Assembly: GCA_034435455.1 (NCBI GenBank)
Contig: DAOTXL010000016.1
Coordinates: 1 to 59,238, forward strand
Reading direction: 5' to 3'
DNA: 59,238 nt
DNA from: DAOTXL01 sp034435455
GTDB taxonomy: Bacteria > Chloroflexota > Anaerolineae > JAAYZQ01
Positions 1 to 8,023 of the stretch are shown in pieces. The translations under genes were made by a program, and so were the position numbers. The notes beneath the pieces were generated by a model. The model was not told the DNA's origin, did no database searches, and saw only the letters and a program-made list of their open reading frames with translations. Within the stretch, counting starts at the first letter, position 1; the number at the start of each line of letters is the position of its first letter.

Positions 1-60
1 CCCGTCCCCCTCTCCGCTTGCGGAGAGGGGGTGTCGAGCCGCAGGCGAGACGGGGGTGAG
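1..60. repeat. Palindromic repeat element at window edge
   Basis: Positions 6-17 and 20-31 form a perfect 12-bp inverted repeat around a 2-base loop. Positions 1-6 (CCCGTC) pair with 49-54 (GACGGG), enclosing a second small hairpin (GCC/GGC near 38-46). The cruciform-like layout fits a dispersed intergenic palindromic element; it may continue beyond the window. Confidence 0.6.
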
Positions 61-211
61 GTAGAGAAAGGCCTTAGCACGGCCGCCGGTTGGCGTAAGT
101 TTGAATCAGTTCATCTATATCGTCGGAACAAGCGAACTGCGATAGTGTTGCGCATACCTAAAGTATACCAGAAGCCGGCAAGAAGGATAGGGACGAATGC
201 CGCGCTTCAAA

Positions 212-240
212 GCAGGGGCGACCCGTCAGGTCGCCCCTGC
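212..240 (-). terminator. Hairpin downstream of acsC
   Basis: A perfect 12-bp stem (212-223 with 229-240) has a 5-base loop and lies 32 bp after the acsC stop. On the minus strand it is followed by only a short T tract (TTTG). It probably ends the acsC transcript or protects its 3' end, but similar palindromes are scattered in this genome, so it could also be a repeat copy. Nothing else is seen in 61-271. Confidence 0.5.
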
Positions 241-271
241 AATCACCTCGCTTATTTGTGAACGGGCGCGG

Positions 272-1606
272 TCAATTCAGCACTTGCTTCATGAACGCGG
301 TCACGTCCACCGCTTCGCGCGGGCCGACCCTGACGTCCCAGTCGGGCAGCAGCTCCTCAAGCTCGCCGGAGAGCACGGCCACATGGCCCGGCAGCACGAT
401 CACCTTCTTGCTCACTTTGTCGGCGACGCCGAACTCCTTGACCGACTTGGCGATGCGCTCCGCGTCGAACTTGCCCGCCGCCCACGCCGTGAGCACGCTC
501 ATGCCCTCCGCGTCGTTGACCAGCAGCCACGCCGGCATCCCCGACGCATCGACCTCGTTGGCGATGGCGAAGTAGGTGATGCTGAAGTTGGTCGTGGTCA
601 GCACCGGCGATTCGGAGCCGGGATTGTTGATCTCGTACAGGCCCGGCGTCACCTGAATGGGCTTCTGTGGGTCGGTGTAGAGGTTCTCGCGCATCACCAG
701 CAGCGGATACCACGCCGCCGGGTCGAAGTGGTCAAGCACGACGAAGCCGCCGTACTTGGCGATGGCGGTTGACGCCAGCGCCACCTCCCTGGCGGGGTCG
801 CCCACGTCGCCGGGGAAGCTGAGGATCGGGTAGCCGAATGGGCGGAAGTTCTTCTTGAGCGCCATCCGCCGGATGACGGTGTTGGCGGTCAGCATCCCGT
901 GCATGGTGCGCTGCCGGGGCGCAAGCGCGAGATTTTCATAGCCTGCGCCGGCGATTTTCTCGACCAGCGCGGCCATGTCATCCGCCGTGCCTGCCTCGAC
1001 CGCGAGCGCGGCGTTGCGCTCTTTGGCGAGCGCGACCATCGCCTCCCAGTTGTCGGTGTTGGCCAGGCCGAGCATCGGCGCTTCGTCCGCGCCGAGCTTC
1101 GCCAGCCCGGCCTTCAGCGCCTCCGGCGCGCCGATCAGGATGAGCGGGCGCTTGCTGCCCGCGCGCACGGCCTCGACCGCCGCGCCCATGTCGCCGCCCC
1201 TGGCCTGCACCACGAACCCGTCAATCGTGAGCTTCATGCCCACGTAGTCCACCGCATAGGCGTCGGCTTCGGTGGCCTTCGCCTGGATTGCGTCGGCGGG
1301 TTCGTCGTCGTACATGCGCAGGAACAGCCCCGGCTTGTTGAAGAACCGCTTCTCGTGGCGGTGCAGCACGGTCTCGCCGCCGGCCTTCGCCTCAAAGCCG
1401 TCGCTCTTCAGCGCGACGACCTGCACCGGCGGGCGGGCCGCCGCCATCAGCGTGCCCTTCGCCTCGTCGGAGAGGTGCGGGCATTTCTCCGGTTCCTCCT
1501 GCTTGGCGGCGAGCTTCATGGCGAAGGCCAGGCAGGTAGGGTACCCGCAGTCCTTGCAGTTGGTTTGCGGCAACAGTTTGTAGATTTGGATGCCGGTGAG
1601 TGCCAT
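272..1606 (-). CDS. acsC: Corrinoid/iron-sulfur protein large (gamma) subunit AcsC
   Basis: This is the 444-aa large subunit of the corrinoid iron-sulfur protein. It carries the cobamide-bound methyl group from methyl-THF to the A-cluster of acetyl-CoA synthase in the cytoplasm. The N-terminal 4Fe-4S motif is intact (C17, C20, C25, C42; CKDCGYPTC), followed by a TIM-barrel and a C-terminal corrinoid-binding region. Length matches the family (about 445 aa). It starts 4 bp after the acsB-acsD stop, so it is co-transcribed with its small-subunit partner, which here is part of the upstream fusion. Ala codons are richer in GCG than in cooS or the acsB part, by eye. Identity is secure. Confidence 0.95.
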   Translation of the reverse strand: MALTGIQIYKLLPQTNCKDCGYPTCLAFAMKLAAKQEEPEKCPHLSDEAKGTLMAAARPPVQVVALKSDGFEAKAGGETVLHRHEKRFFNKPGLFLRMYDDEPADAIQAKATEADAYAVDYVGMKLTIDGFVVQARGGDMGAAVEAVRAGSKRPLILIGAPEALKAGLAKLGADEAPMLGLANTDNWEAMVALAKERNAALAVEAGTADDMAALVEKIAGAGYENLALAPRQRTMHGMLTANTVIRRMALKKNFRPFGYPILSFPGDVGDPAREVALASTAIAKYGGFVVLDHFDPAAWYPLLVMRENLYTDPQKPIQVTPGLYEINNPGSESPVLTTTNFSITYFAIANEVDASGMPAWLLVNDAEGMSVLTAWAAGKFDAERIAKSVKEFGVADKVSKKVIVLPGHVAVLSGELEELLPDWDVRVGPREAVDVTAFMKQVLN

Positions 1607-1610
1607 GTCT

Positions 1611-4600
1611 CTATTCCTTCGTCAACAGGTCGGCGATGGCCTCACGGACGCGCTTGAGCGTCTCCGGGTGGCGCAACACGACGATGTTCGCCCCCGACTG
1701 GACCAGCCCGACGGCGGTCAGCGTCTCGAAGTTGATGGCGCGCCTCTGCCAGTCGCCCCAGGCTTCGGGGACGCCCGCGCCCACTTTGGACTCCTTGATG
1801 CGCCAGGCTTCCTCGCCGGGGGTCACCAGCATGGGCAGTTGGGTGGTGCTATCGCCTTGCAACGCGGCCAGGCGCAGGCGCTCCATGACCGAGTAGCCGT
1901 ACTCGAAGCCGTAGCCCACCGCCGCCGTCGTCGGATCCATGATGATCCGGTCCAGCGGCAGGCCCATGTCGCTGAGCATGATGTTCAGTTGCTTGGAGAG
2001 GTTCACGTCCATCGACGCGCGCGCATCGACCAGGTGGCCGTTCGCCATCGCGGCGGCGGCGATGGTGCGGTAGTTCTTCTCTTCGCACAGGCCCAGCACC
2101 AGGCGCTCACCCTTGGTCGCCTCGGCGACCGGCACGAGCAATTCGTTGTCAAGCTCGGCCTGGCCCGGCCCGAAGACGATCAACGGCAGGCCGCTGGCTT
2201 CCAGCACGGACTTGACCGTCTTCACCGCGCGCTCCGGCGTGTTGCGGTTGCCCTGCGTATCAGCGAGCGAGAGCTTGAGCAGCAGCAGGTCCGCGCCGGC
2301 GTCTTCGGCGGCCTTCGCCCAGCGTGCGGGATCGTTCATCGCGTCGCCCCACGTTTCGAGCAGCAGCGGCGACCAGTCCTCCGGCTTGCGGTCCACGATC
2401 TCGATGGCGAGCGCAGGCGGGTGTGGCATCGCGCCCTCGAAGTGCAGATAGGGCATGGCGGTCTCGCCGCCGACGGTCACCGTCCGCGCGCGCGTGCCGC
2501 CGTCGGCGCGCGTGGCGCCGATGGTGACCTCGCGCACCCGGCCTGCCCACTTTTCTTTGACGACCTCGGTCTTGGTGTTGCCGTCAACCCAAAGCGGGTC
2601 GGGCGGCAATTCAACTCGCTTCGCCGGTTCGGGCATGGGTGTGACCGCGACCGGCGCGACTTCCGGCGGCGGCGCCACTGGCGCGGGCGCTGCCGGCATG
2701 GTCGGGGCCGGGGTTGCGAGCGCGGACAACGCCTCCGGCGTCAGGCCGCCCAGTTCTTTCAGGGCGGCGCTCAGCCCGGCGATCAGCGCGCGGCGGATCA
2801 TCTCGACGGCCTGTGCAGCCTCGCCGTCGGCTGCCGGCGCCGCCGGTACAGCGGGCGCAACCGGTGGGGGCGTAGGCGCGGGCGGTGCAGGAGGCGCAGG
2901 CGGTTCGGCTGCCTTCGGCTTTTCGGGGGCCGAATCTGCCGCGAGTGCGAGTTCGGGTTGGGGTTTAGGCGCAGGAGCGGGCGCTTCAGCCTTCGGCGTC
3001 GGCGCGACGGCCCTGACCACCGGCTCAGCAACGGCCACAGCAGCCGGAGCCGCCGCGACCGCTACGGCTTCCGCGACCGGTTCAGGCTTGGGCGCGGCCT
3101 CCGCCGGTTGCATCAGGCCCATCTCCAGCACCGGGTGGTTCTTCTCTTTGAGCCAGGCTTGCAGTTGCGCCACGTCCTCAACCGAGTCGCCGTCGGCGAT
3201 GCGGTCGATCAGGTCGGGGACGCCCACGCGCTCGGCCACGGCCTGTAGCTCGGCGCGCATGGTGTCTTTGAGGTTCTTGGACATCCACACGACGCGCTTG
3301 AAGCCGCCGTCGGCAGAGATGAACTTGGGACTGGTGAGATAGAACTTGCCCACGCCCATCACGCCGGGGGTCTGCATCCCGCCGCCAGCGATGCCGGCCA
3401 GCGTGCTGAACTTCATGCCAGCGGGGGTCATGCCGGTGTCCTCACGGCTGACGACCATCACGCCCTGCGCTTCGGGGATCAGCATCACGATGCACTCGAA
3501 GCAGCCGCACGCGGTCATGGGGTTCTCCATGATCGAGTACATGGAGACGTCCTGCACCGCGCCATGCGAGCCGACCTTCGCATAGGCCAGCGTGCCCTCC
3601 CAGTAGCCTTTCACCGGGTCGAGCAGCTTGCCAAGTTTGATCGGCTGGTTGGGGCCGGTGGGGTTGATCTGGTAGCTGGCCTTGCAGTCCAGCCAGTTGT
3701 AGGCGCCGCACAGCCCCAGCCGCTCCGGACTGACCACGCAGACATGGTTGGGGGCAAAGCTCTGGCACAGGGTGCAGGAATAGAACTCTTCCACCGCCTC
3801 GTCGGTCATCTCGGCCAGGCGTTTGTTGCGGTAATCATAAGCCAGGCGGGCTTTTTCCAGCCACTGGGCGTGCAGGGCCGGGTCGGTGATGATCTTGACC
3901 TGCACCTTGTCTACAATGGCTCCAAAGTCACCGTGGAAGCGGGCGTAGAGGATTTCGCCAAAGTGCTTCAGGGTAAAGCCCTTGTCGGCTGCCGTCTTGC
4001 TGATGCGGATCCAGGCGATGTCGCGCTGGCCGATGTGCTGGATGCCGGACGCGCCGTTGATAAAGTAGTGGATCTGCCGCTCCAGCACCGGCTCGAAATC
4101 CTCCTGCATTTTGCGCCCGGCCACCTCTACCAGGATACCCAGGTCCATCGCTTTGCCAACCGGCACGGTATCAAAATCGGGGCCGATCACCTCGATCTTG
4201 TGGTCTTCCACCTGGTCCAGGTCCACCATGCGCAGGTACTCGAAGCAGCGGGAGTATTTGCCGCCGAACTCGACGCGCATGTCCTCCTTGCGCACCCGCT
4301 CGCCCTCAAAGGCCGAGCCGTAGGGCACCGGGATCGGCACCTCGGTCACCTTGATCTTGACCCCGCGCACCTCGATGGCCTTTTGCACAAAGCGGGCTGC
4401 CTTTTCGGCGTCGTCGGCCCCTTCGATGTCATCCCACGGCATCGAGATGACATGCTCATACTGGGTGATGCCGGTGGGTCGGATTTCGGGGATGACGGTG
4501 TCGGCCAGGGCGGGGAAGCCGTAGGTGATGGCTCCGGCTGCCGTGGCATACTTCAGGTCGTCCACCTCGCCCAGGGCCAGGGCGAAGGCAAAGACGCGGT

Positions 4601-5360
4601 ACTTGTTGTACAGCAGGATGTCGCGGGCCTGGCCCCCCTTCATGCCGCCGAAGGTCAGCGCCGAGCGGGTGGCAAAGCCCAGCGGATAGACGGTGGAGAT
4701 GGTGTCCAGGCCAAAGGGCACGATGTAGGTGTCGTAGCCCATCTCCACCCCCTCTTCCATGAGCTGGTGGATGACGCTCCGCCCGTTGACGTTGCCGCTG
4801 AGGAAGATGAGGATGTTGCGCTGCTGGAGCTGGCGCACGATCTCGACGGCGGCCTGGTTGGTGCGGGCACAGCCGATGATGGCGGCAAAGCCGGGCATGC
4901 GGCCATCCACCAGTTGGATGCCCCAGCTTCGGAGCTGGATGTCGTCAATCGGGCCGTTCAGGTAGCCGGGGCCGGGTGCGCTGGAACCGGTCAGCTCCAG
5001 GCCGGGCATCTTTTGCGGCTCCAGCCCGTAGGCAAAGCGGATGCCCATGATCCCTTCCTCGGCCAGCAGGGTGGCCACGCCGGCATCCAGCGTCTCGCCC
5101 AGATAGGGCAGCCAGGTTTTATCGGCGGGCAGGTCGTGGAGCAGGGTGCGGCAATGGTCCAGCACCGGCCTCAGCCCCCCGACTGTGCTGACCTCTAGCC
5201 CGGTGTAACCCAGGATGGTGGGCAGGAAGTAGGCCGTATTGGTGAATTTGATCTCTTTATCAGGACCCAGCTCCTGGAGCGCCTTGGTCAACAGGGCCTC
5301 GAATTCGTTGACGATCAGATTCGCGCCACGCAGGGCCCGGGTGGCGATATAGCGGGACAT
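1611..5360 (-). CDS. acsB: Fused acetyl-CoA synthase (AcsB) - CFeSP small subunit (AcsD)
   Basis: A single 1249-aa reading frame joins two normally separate proteins. Residues 1 to about 750 are acetyl-CoA synthase: the A-cluster ligands are present as C529, C532, C541, C551 (4Fe-4S) and C618-G-C620 (distal Ni site), with the same spacing as Moorella AcsB. Residues about 753-918 are an Ala/Pro-rich linker holding one predicted helix (about 846-885). Residues about 920-1249 are the TIM-barrel small (delta) subunit of the corrinoid iron-sulfur protein. No stop or frameshift is visible. AcsC follows 4 bp later. Tethering AcsD to the synthase would hold the methyl donor next to the A-cluster; that is inference. 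A strong Shine-Dalgarno (GGAGGAGG) precedes the ATG. Confidence 0.93.
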   Translation of the reverse strand: MSRYIATRALRGANLIVNEFEALLTKALQELGPDKEIKFTNTAYFLPTILGYTGLEVSTVGGLRPVLDHCRTLLHDLPADKTWLPYLGETLDAGVATLLAEEGIMGIRFAYGLEPQKMPGLELTGSSAPGPGYLNGPIDDIQLRSWGIQLVDGRMPGFAAIIGCARTNQAAVEIVRQLQQRNILIFLSGNVNGRSVIHQLMEEGVEMGYDTYIVPFGLDTISTVYPLGFATRSALTFGGMKGGQARDILLYNKYRVFAFALALGEVDDLKYATAAGAITYGFPALADTVIPEIRPTGITQYEHVISMPWDDIEGADDAEKAARFVQKAIEVRGVKIKVTEVPIPVPYGSAFEGERVRKEDMRVEFGGKYSRCFEYLRMVDLDQVEDHKIEVIGPDFDTVPVGKAMDLGILVEVAGRKMQEDFEPVLERQIHYFINGASGIQHIGQRDIAWIRISKTAADKGFTLKHFGEILYARFHGDFGAIVDKVQVKIITDPALHAQWLEKARLAYDYRNKRLAEMTDEAVEEFYSCTLCQSFAPNHVCVVSPERLGLCGAYNWLDCKASYQINPTGPNQPIKLGKLLDPVKGYWEGTLAYAKVGSHGAVQDVSMYSIMENPMTACGCFECIVMLIPEAQGVMVVSREDTGMTPAGMKFSTLAGIAGGGMQTPGVMGVGKFYLTSPKFISADGGFKRVVWMSKNLKDTMRAELQAVAERVGVPDLIDRIADGDSVEDVAQLQAWLKEKNHPVLEMGLMQPAEAAPKPEPVAEAVAVAAAPAAVAVAEPVVRAVAPTPKAEAPAPAPKPQPELALAADSAPEKPKAAEPPAPPAPPAPTPPPVAPAVPAAPAADGEAAQAVEMIRRALIAGLSAALKELGGLTPEALSALATPAPTMPAAPAPVAPPPEVAPVAVTPMPEPAKRVELPPDPLWVDGNTKTEVVKEKWAGRVREVTIGATRADGGTRARTVTVGGETAMPYLHFEGAMPHPPALAIEIVDRKPEDWSPLLLETWGDAMNDPARWAKAAEDAGADLLLLKLSLADTQGNRNTPERAVKTVKSVLEASGLPLIVFGPGQAELDNELLVPVAEATKGERLVLGLCEEKNYRTIAAAAMANGHLVDARASMDVNLSKQLNIMLSDMGLPLDRIIMDPTTAAVGYGFEYGYSVMERLRLAALQGDSTTQLPMLVTPGEEAWRIKESKVGAGVPEAWGDWQRRAINFETLTAVGLVQSGANIVVLRHPETLKRVREAIADLLTKE

Positions 5361-5378
5361 TGATACCTCCTCCTTCGG

Positions 5379-5483
5379 ATATTAGATAATTAGATATTGG
5401 ATATTGGATATTGGATATTGGACATTGGATATTGGCGTTCTCAACCCTTAATATCTAATATCTAATATCTAATACCTAATACC
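5379..5483. repeat. Short tandem A+T-rich repeats (ATATTGG / ATATTAG)
   Basis: The cooS-acsB gap is filled by about a dozen 7-8 base units, ATTGGAT-type on the acsB side and ATATTAG-type on the cooS side, in an otherwise GC-rich region. The cooS stop codon (5476-5478) lies inside one unit. Related units occur at 7475-7545 and 56299-56332. No promoter is evident. Confidence 0.75.
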
Positions 5484-7458
5484 TGACATCTATGTAGGCT
5501 TTGCGGCTGTACAGGTTGCGCTTTTCGGGTGGCACGGCAAAGAAGGCTGCCAGCGGGAGATCGCCGCTCTGGCCGTAGCGGGTTGGGTCATATTCGACCA
5601 GGCCCAGGGCCGCTCGCTTTTTGTCAATGTGCTCCAGGCTCTTGGCGACGATCTCCTCCCATTTGGGGTAGAATTCCAGCTTGCCGCCCACCTTGTTTTC
5701 CCACCCTTCCGAGATCAGACGGGTGACCTCTTCGCTGGCCAGGACCGGCGAATGGACGCCAAAGAGGACGTAGGCCCCCGAAGCCACGCAGTAGGTGCCG
5801 ATGGCGATGGCCTTTTCGCACATATATTCCGGGCAGATGCCCACGGCCGGGATGTCGTCAATGTCCTCGCCCAGGCCGCCCTCGGTGGCCACCTGGGTCA
5901 GGACGGTCAGGATGCGGCTGTTGTCCACGCACGAGCCCAGGTGCAGCACCGGCGGGATGCCGATGGCTTCGCACACCTCGCGCAGGCCGGGCCCGGCGTT
6001 CCTCATCATCTCCGGGCTGAGGTAGCCATGCTTGCCCGAAGCGTGGGCGGCGCAACCGGTGACTACCACCAGCACGTCGTTTTTGATCAGCTCGCGGATG
6101 ATGTTGATGATCCCTTCATCCTGGGCCACGCGGGCGTTGTTGCAGCCCACCACACCGGCCAGGCCGCGGATGCGCCCGGCAATGACCGCATCGTTCAAGG
6201 GGCGGAAGGAGCCCCGGTAGTGGCCGCCCTGCATGTAGCCGATATACTCGTGCGAAAAGCCGGCGACCAGCGGGCTGGTGAAAGGCGGAATATGGGTTTT
6301 GCCCCGGTTGGGATAGTTGTCAATCGCCCGGCGCACGATGGTTTTGGCCGAATCCAGGGCTTTGTGCTCATCGAACTGGATATGTACGGCTCCGGGGATC
6401 TTGGCCTTGGGCGAGGTGGTGATCAGCTCGGTGTGAAAGTGCCTGGCCAGGCTGGCCAGGGCCTGCATGATGCACTGCACATCCACGATCATCGCCTCTA
6501 CTGCGCCGGTGATGATCGCCAGTTCCTGGTGCAAAAAGTTGCCGGCCGGTGGAATGCCGTGGCGCATCAGGATTTCGTTGGAGGTGCAGCAGATGCCGGC
6601 CAGGTTGATGCCTTTGGCCCCTTTGCTCCTGGCATATTCGATCAGCTCCGGGTCCTGGGCGGCGACGACGATCATCTCCGACAGGGTTGGCTCGTGGCCG
6701 TGGATGATAATGTTCACCTCATCGTCCTTCAGCACGCCCAGGTTGGCCTGGGTCTGGAGCGGGGTGGGGGTGCCGAACAGGATATCCGACAGGTCGGTGG
6801 CCAGCATCGAGCCGCCCCAGCCGTCGGCCAGCGCCGTGCGCATGGCTTGGTCCAGGATATTTTCCGGATCCAGGTCCACCCCCTCGTGGGTGCGGTGCAG
6901 GGTTTCGACCACTTCCCGGTCCACCCCCCGCGGCATGAGGCCCAGTTCGCGCCACAGTTTCTGGCGTTTGGGCGTCGCCCGCCGGGTGTAGAGCACCTCC
7001 CCTTTCTGCTGGCCGAACTGCTCCAGGGCTTTGGTGCCCACGTCCAGGGCGATCTCTTCGACCTTGCGGCCGACGGTAGGGATGTCCATATAGCGGGCTA
7101 CGGCGTACAACTTGGCCACATCGCGGATGCGGTAGCCCTGTCCTTCGCCTTTGGCCACGGCGATGAGGGTAAAAGCCAGGTCGCGCCCGTGGTCCGAGTG
7201 GGCCGAAGCCCCGCCGGCTACCATCCGGGCAAAGTTGCGGGCCGCCACGGTGGCCAACGTGGCACCGCATACCCCGGTAGTGACTTTGCCCACCAGGCGA
7301 CAGGGGCCCATAAAGCAGATTTTGCAGCAGGCCCCGTCCTCGCCGATGGGGCATGGCTTGATCTGTTCAGCCCGGCTAAACGCTGTATCCAATCCCGCCG
7401 CCTGAGCTACTTCCAGCATCTCCACGGCTGCGGGGTCAATGCTTTTCAATTCAGCCAT
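5476..7458 (-). CDS. cooS: Anaerobic Ni-Fe carbon monoxide dehydrogenase
   Basis: This 660-aa catalytic subunit (AcsA/CooS) interconverts CO2 and CO for acetyl-CoA synthase. The B- and D-cluster cysteines are all visible at the N terminus (C36, C44, C45, C48, C53, C64, including CCKICFMGPC). C-cluster signatures follow: IIIHGHEP for the His ligand, then the GICC, VVGC, VTGC, LGSC and CPEYMC cysteines. Length is normal (about 640-675 aa). It lies directly upstream of acsB-acsD and downstream of an HMA-like gene, so the three plus acsC form one unit. No CooC nickel-insertion ATPase is adjacent. Adjacent acsB suggests the acetogenic (AcsA) role rather than CO-dependent hydrogenase. Confidence 0.96.
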   Translation of the reverse strand: MAELKSIDPAAVEMLEVAQAAGLDTAFSRAEQIKPCPIGEDGACCKICFMGPCRLVGKVTTGVCGATLATVAARNFARMVAGGASAHSDHGRDLAFTLIAVAKGEGQGYRIRDVAKLYAVARYMDIPTVGRKVEEIALDVGTKALEQFGQQKGEVLYTRRATPKRQKLWRELGLMPRGVDREVVETLHRTHEGVDLDPENILDQAMRTALADGWGGSMLATDLSDILFGTPTPLQTQANLGVLKDDEVNIIIHGHEPTLSEMIVVAAQDPELIEYARSKGAKGINLAGICCTSNEILMRHGIPPAGNFLHQELAIITGAVEAMIVDVQCIMQALASLARHFHTELITTSPKAKIPGAVHIQFDEHKALDSAKTIVRRAIDNYPNRGKTHIPPFTSPLVAGFSHEYIGYMQGGHYRGSFRPLNDAVIAGRIRGLAGVVGCNNARVAQDEGIINIIRELIKNDVLVVVTGCAAHASGKHGYLSPEMMRNAGPGLREVCEAIGIPPVLHLGSCVDNSRILTVLTQVATEGGLGEDIDDIPAVGICPEYMCEKAIAIGTYCVASGAYVLFGVHSPVLASEEVTRLISEGWENKVGGKLEFYPKWEEIVAKSLEHIDKKRAALGLVEYDPTRYGQSGDLPLAAFFAVPPEKRNLYSRKAYIDVRY

Positions 7459-7474
7459 CTAGTTTCCTCCTCTG

Positions 7475-7545
7475 GTCAATCTCTGATCTCTAATCTCTAT
7501 TTCGGAGGGGGTGTTAGATATCAGATGTTAGATTAGATATTAATA
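7475..7545. repeat. Short tandem repeats between the HMA-like gene and cooS
   Basis: Repeated TCTCTAATC/TCTGATC and TTAGATATCAGATG units occupy the gap around the cooS ribosome binding site. They resemble the 5379-5483 array in unit length and sequence, suggesting one repeat class expanding in gaps of this cluster. Confidence 0.6.
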
Positions 7546-7872
7546 CTTGCGAAAATCTCCCGACATCTCCAGATCGCGCATGTCGGTCTCGGTGATCCGT
7601 TCCTGGAAGCGAAACCAGTCGGATGCGTCGTCAATGCGGGGTGGGTGGGTGGGCAGTTCGGGGGCCTTGGCGATTTCGTACCCTGCTTCGGCCAGCCTGG
7701 CTGCCAGGGCTTCGGGGGTCACCGCCGTCGGGTCGTAGGTGACCCACACATCCTTGTATAGGGAGCTGGCGACGACATTTTGGATGCCGCTCACCTGGCT
7801 CAACGCTTCACGCACGGCCAGGACGTGGTGGTCGGCCCACATGGCGGGGATGTTAAAAGTCACTCGTTCCAT
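7540..7872 (-). CDS. HMA-like ferredoxin-fold protein lacking CXXC
   Basis: This 110-aa protein looks like a heavy-metal-associated (HMA/copper-chaperone) domain in residues 1-66: V-T-F-N-I-P-A-M at the loop, later GIQNVVAS and VTYDPTAVTPEALAARLAEAGYE, the usual beta-alpha-beta-beta-alpha-beta pattern. The metal-binding GMxCxxC loop is replaced by A10-M11-W12-A13-D14-H15-H16, so both cysteines are missing. About 45 extra C-terminal residues are acidic and aromatic. It is the first gene of the unit promoter-HMA-cooS-acsBD-acsC. A role in CODH/ACS metal handling or assembly is guilt by association only; a Met/Asp/His site could still bind a metal. Confidence 0.7.
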   Translation of the reverse strand: MERVTFNIPAMWADHHVLAVREALSQVSGIQNVVASSLYKDVWVTYDPTAVTPEALAARLAEAGYEIAKAPELPTHPPRIDDASDWFRFQERITETDMRDLEMSGDFRKY

Positions 7873-7928
7873 ACAAATCTCTCCTTTGGTCGTATCCTTT
7901 TCTCTACAACCTTGTCCAAGGCAGACGT

Positions 7929-7956
7929 ATTATAACACAGGATGACTGTGCCGCAA
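7929..7956 (-). promoter_or_regulatory. Sigma70-type promoter for HMA-cooS-acsBD-acsC
   Basis: On the minus strand a perfect TATAAT (7934-7929) is preceded by TTGCGG (7956-7951) with a 16-base spacer, about 57 bp upstream of the HMA-like gene. It makes the carbonyl branch a separate transcription unit from fhs. Confidence 0.6.
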
Positions 7957-7987
7957 GTTACCAATCGAGATTGTCAGGTCTGATAAT

Positions 7988-8009
7988 GGGGAGGGCTATT
8001 GCCCTCCCC
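7988..8009 (-). terminator. Hairpin after fhs
   Basis: A perfect 9-bp GC-rich stem (GGGGAGGGC with GCCCTCCCC) and a 4-base loop lie 14 bp after the fhs stop. There is no strong T tract, so this may be a weak terminator or mRNA 3'-end stabiliser between fhs and the cooS unit. Confidence 0.5.
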
Positions 8010-8023
8010 AGTGCGGTCCACGT

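Noticed and set aside
3564..5198. Long plus-strand open frame (544 codons) opposite acsB
   Set aside because: It mirrors the acsB coding frame, which has intact A-cluster motifs; antisense frames stay open because of the high GC content.
5629..7536. Plus-strand open frame of 635 codons opposite cooS
   Set aside because: Shadow of cooS; low-complexity His/Asp/Gly/Val composition and no family resemblance.
7988..8009. Hairpin as a strong intrinsic terminator
   Set aside because: There is no T tract on either side, so it is only listed as a weak terminator or stabiliser.
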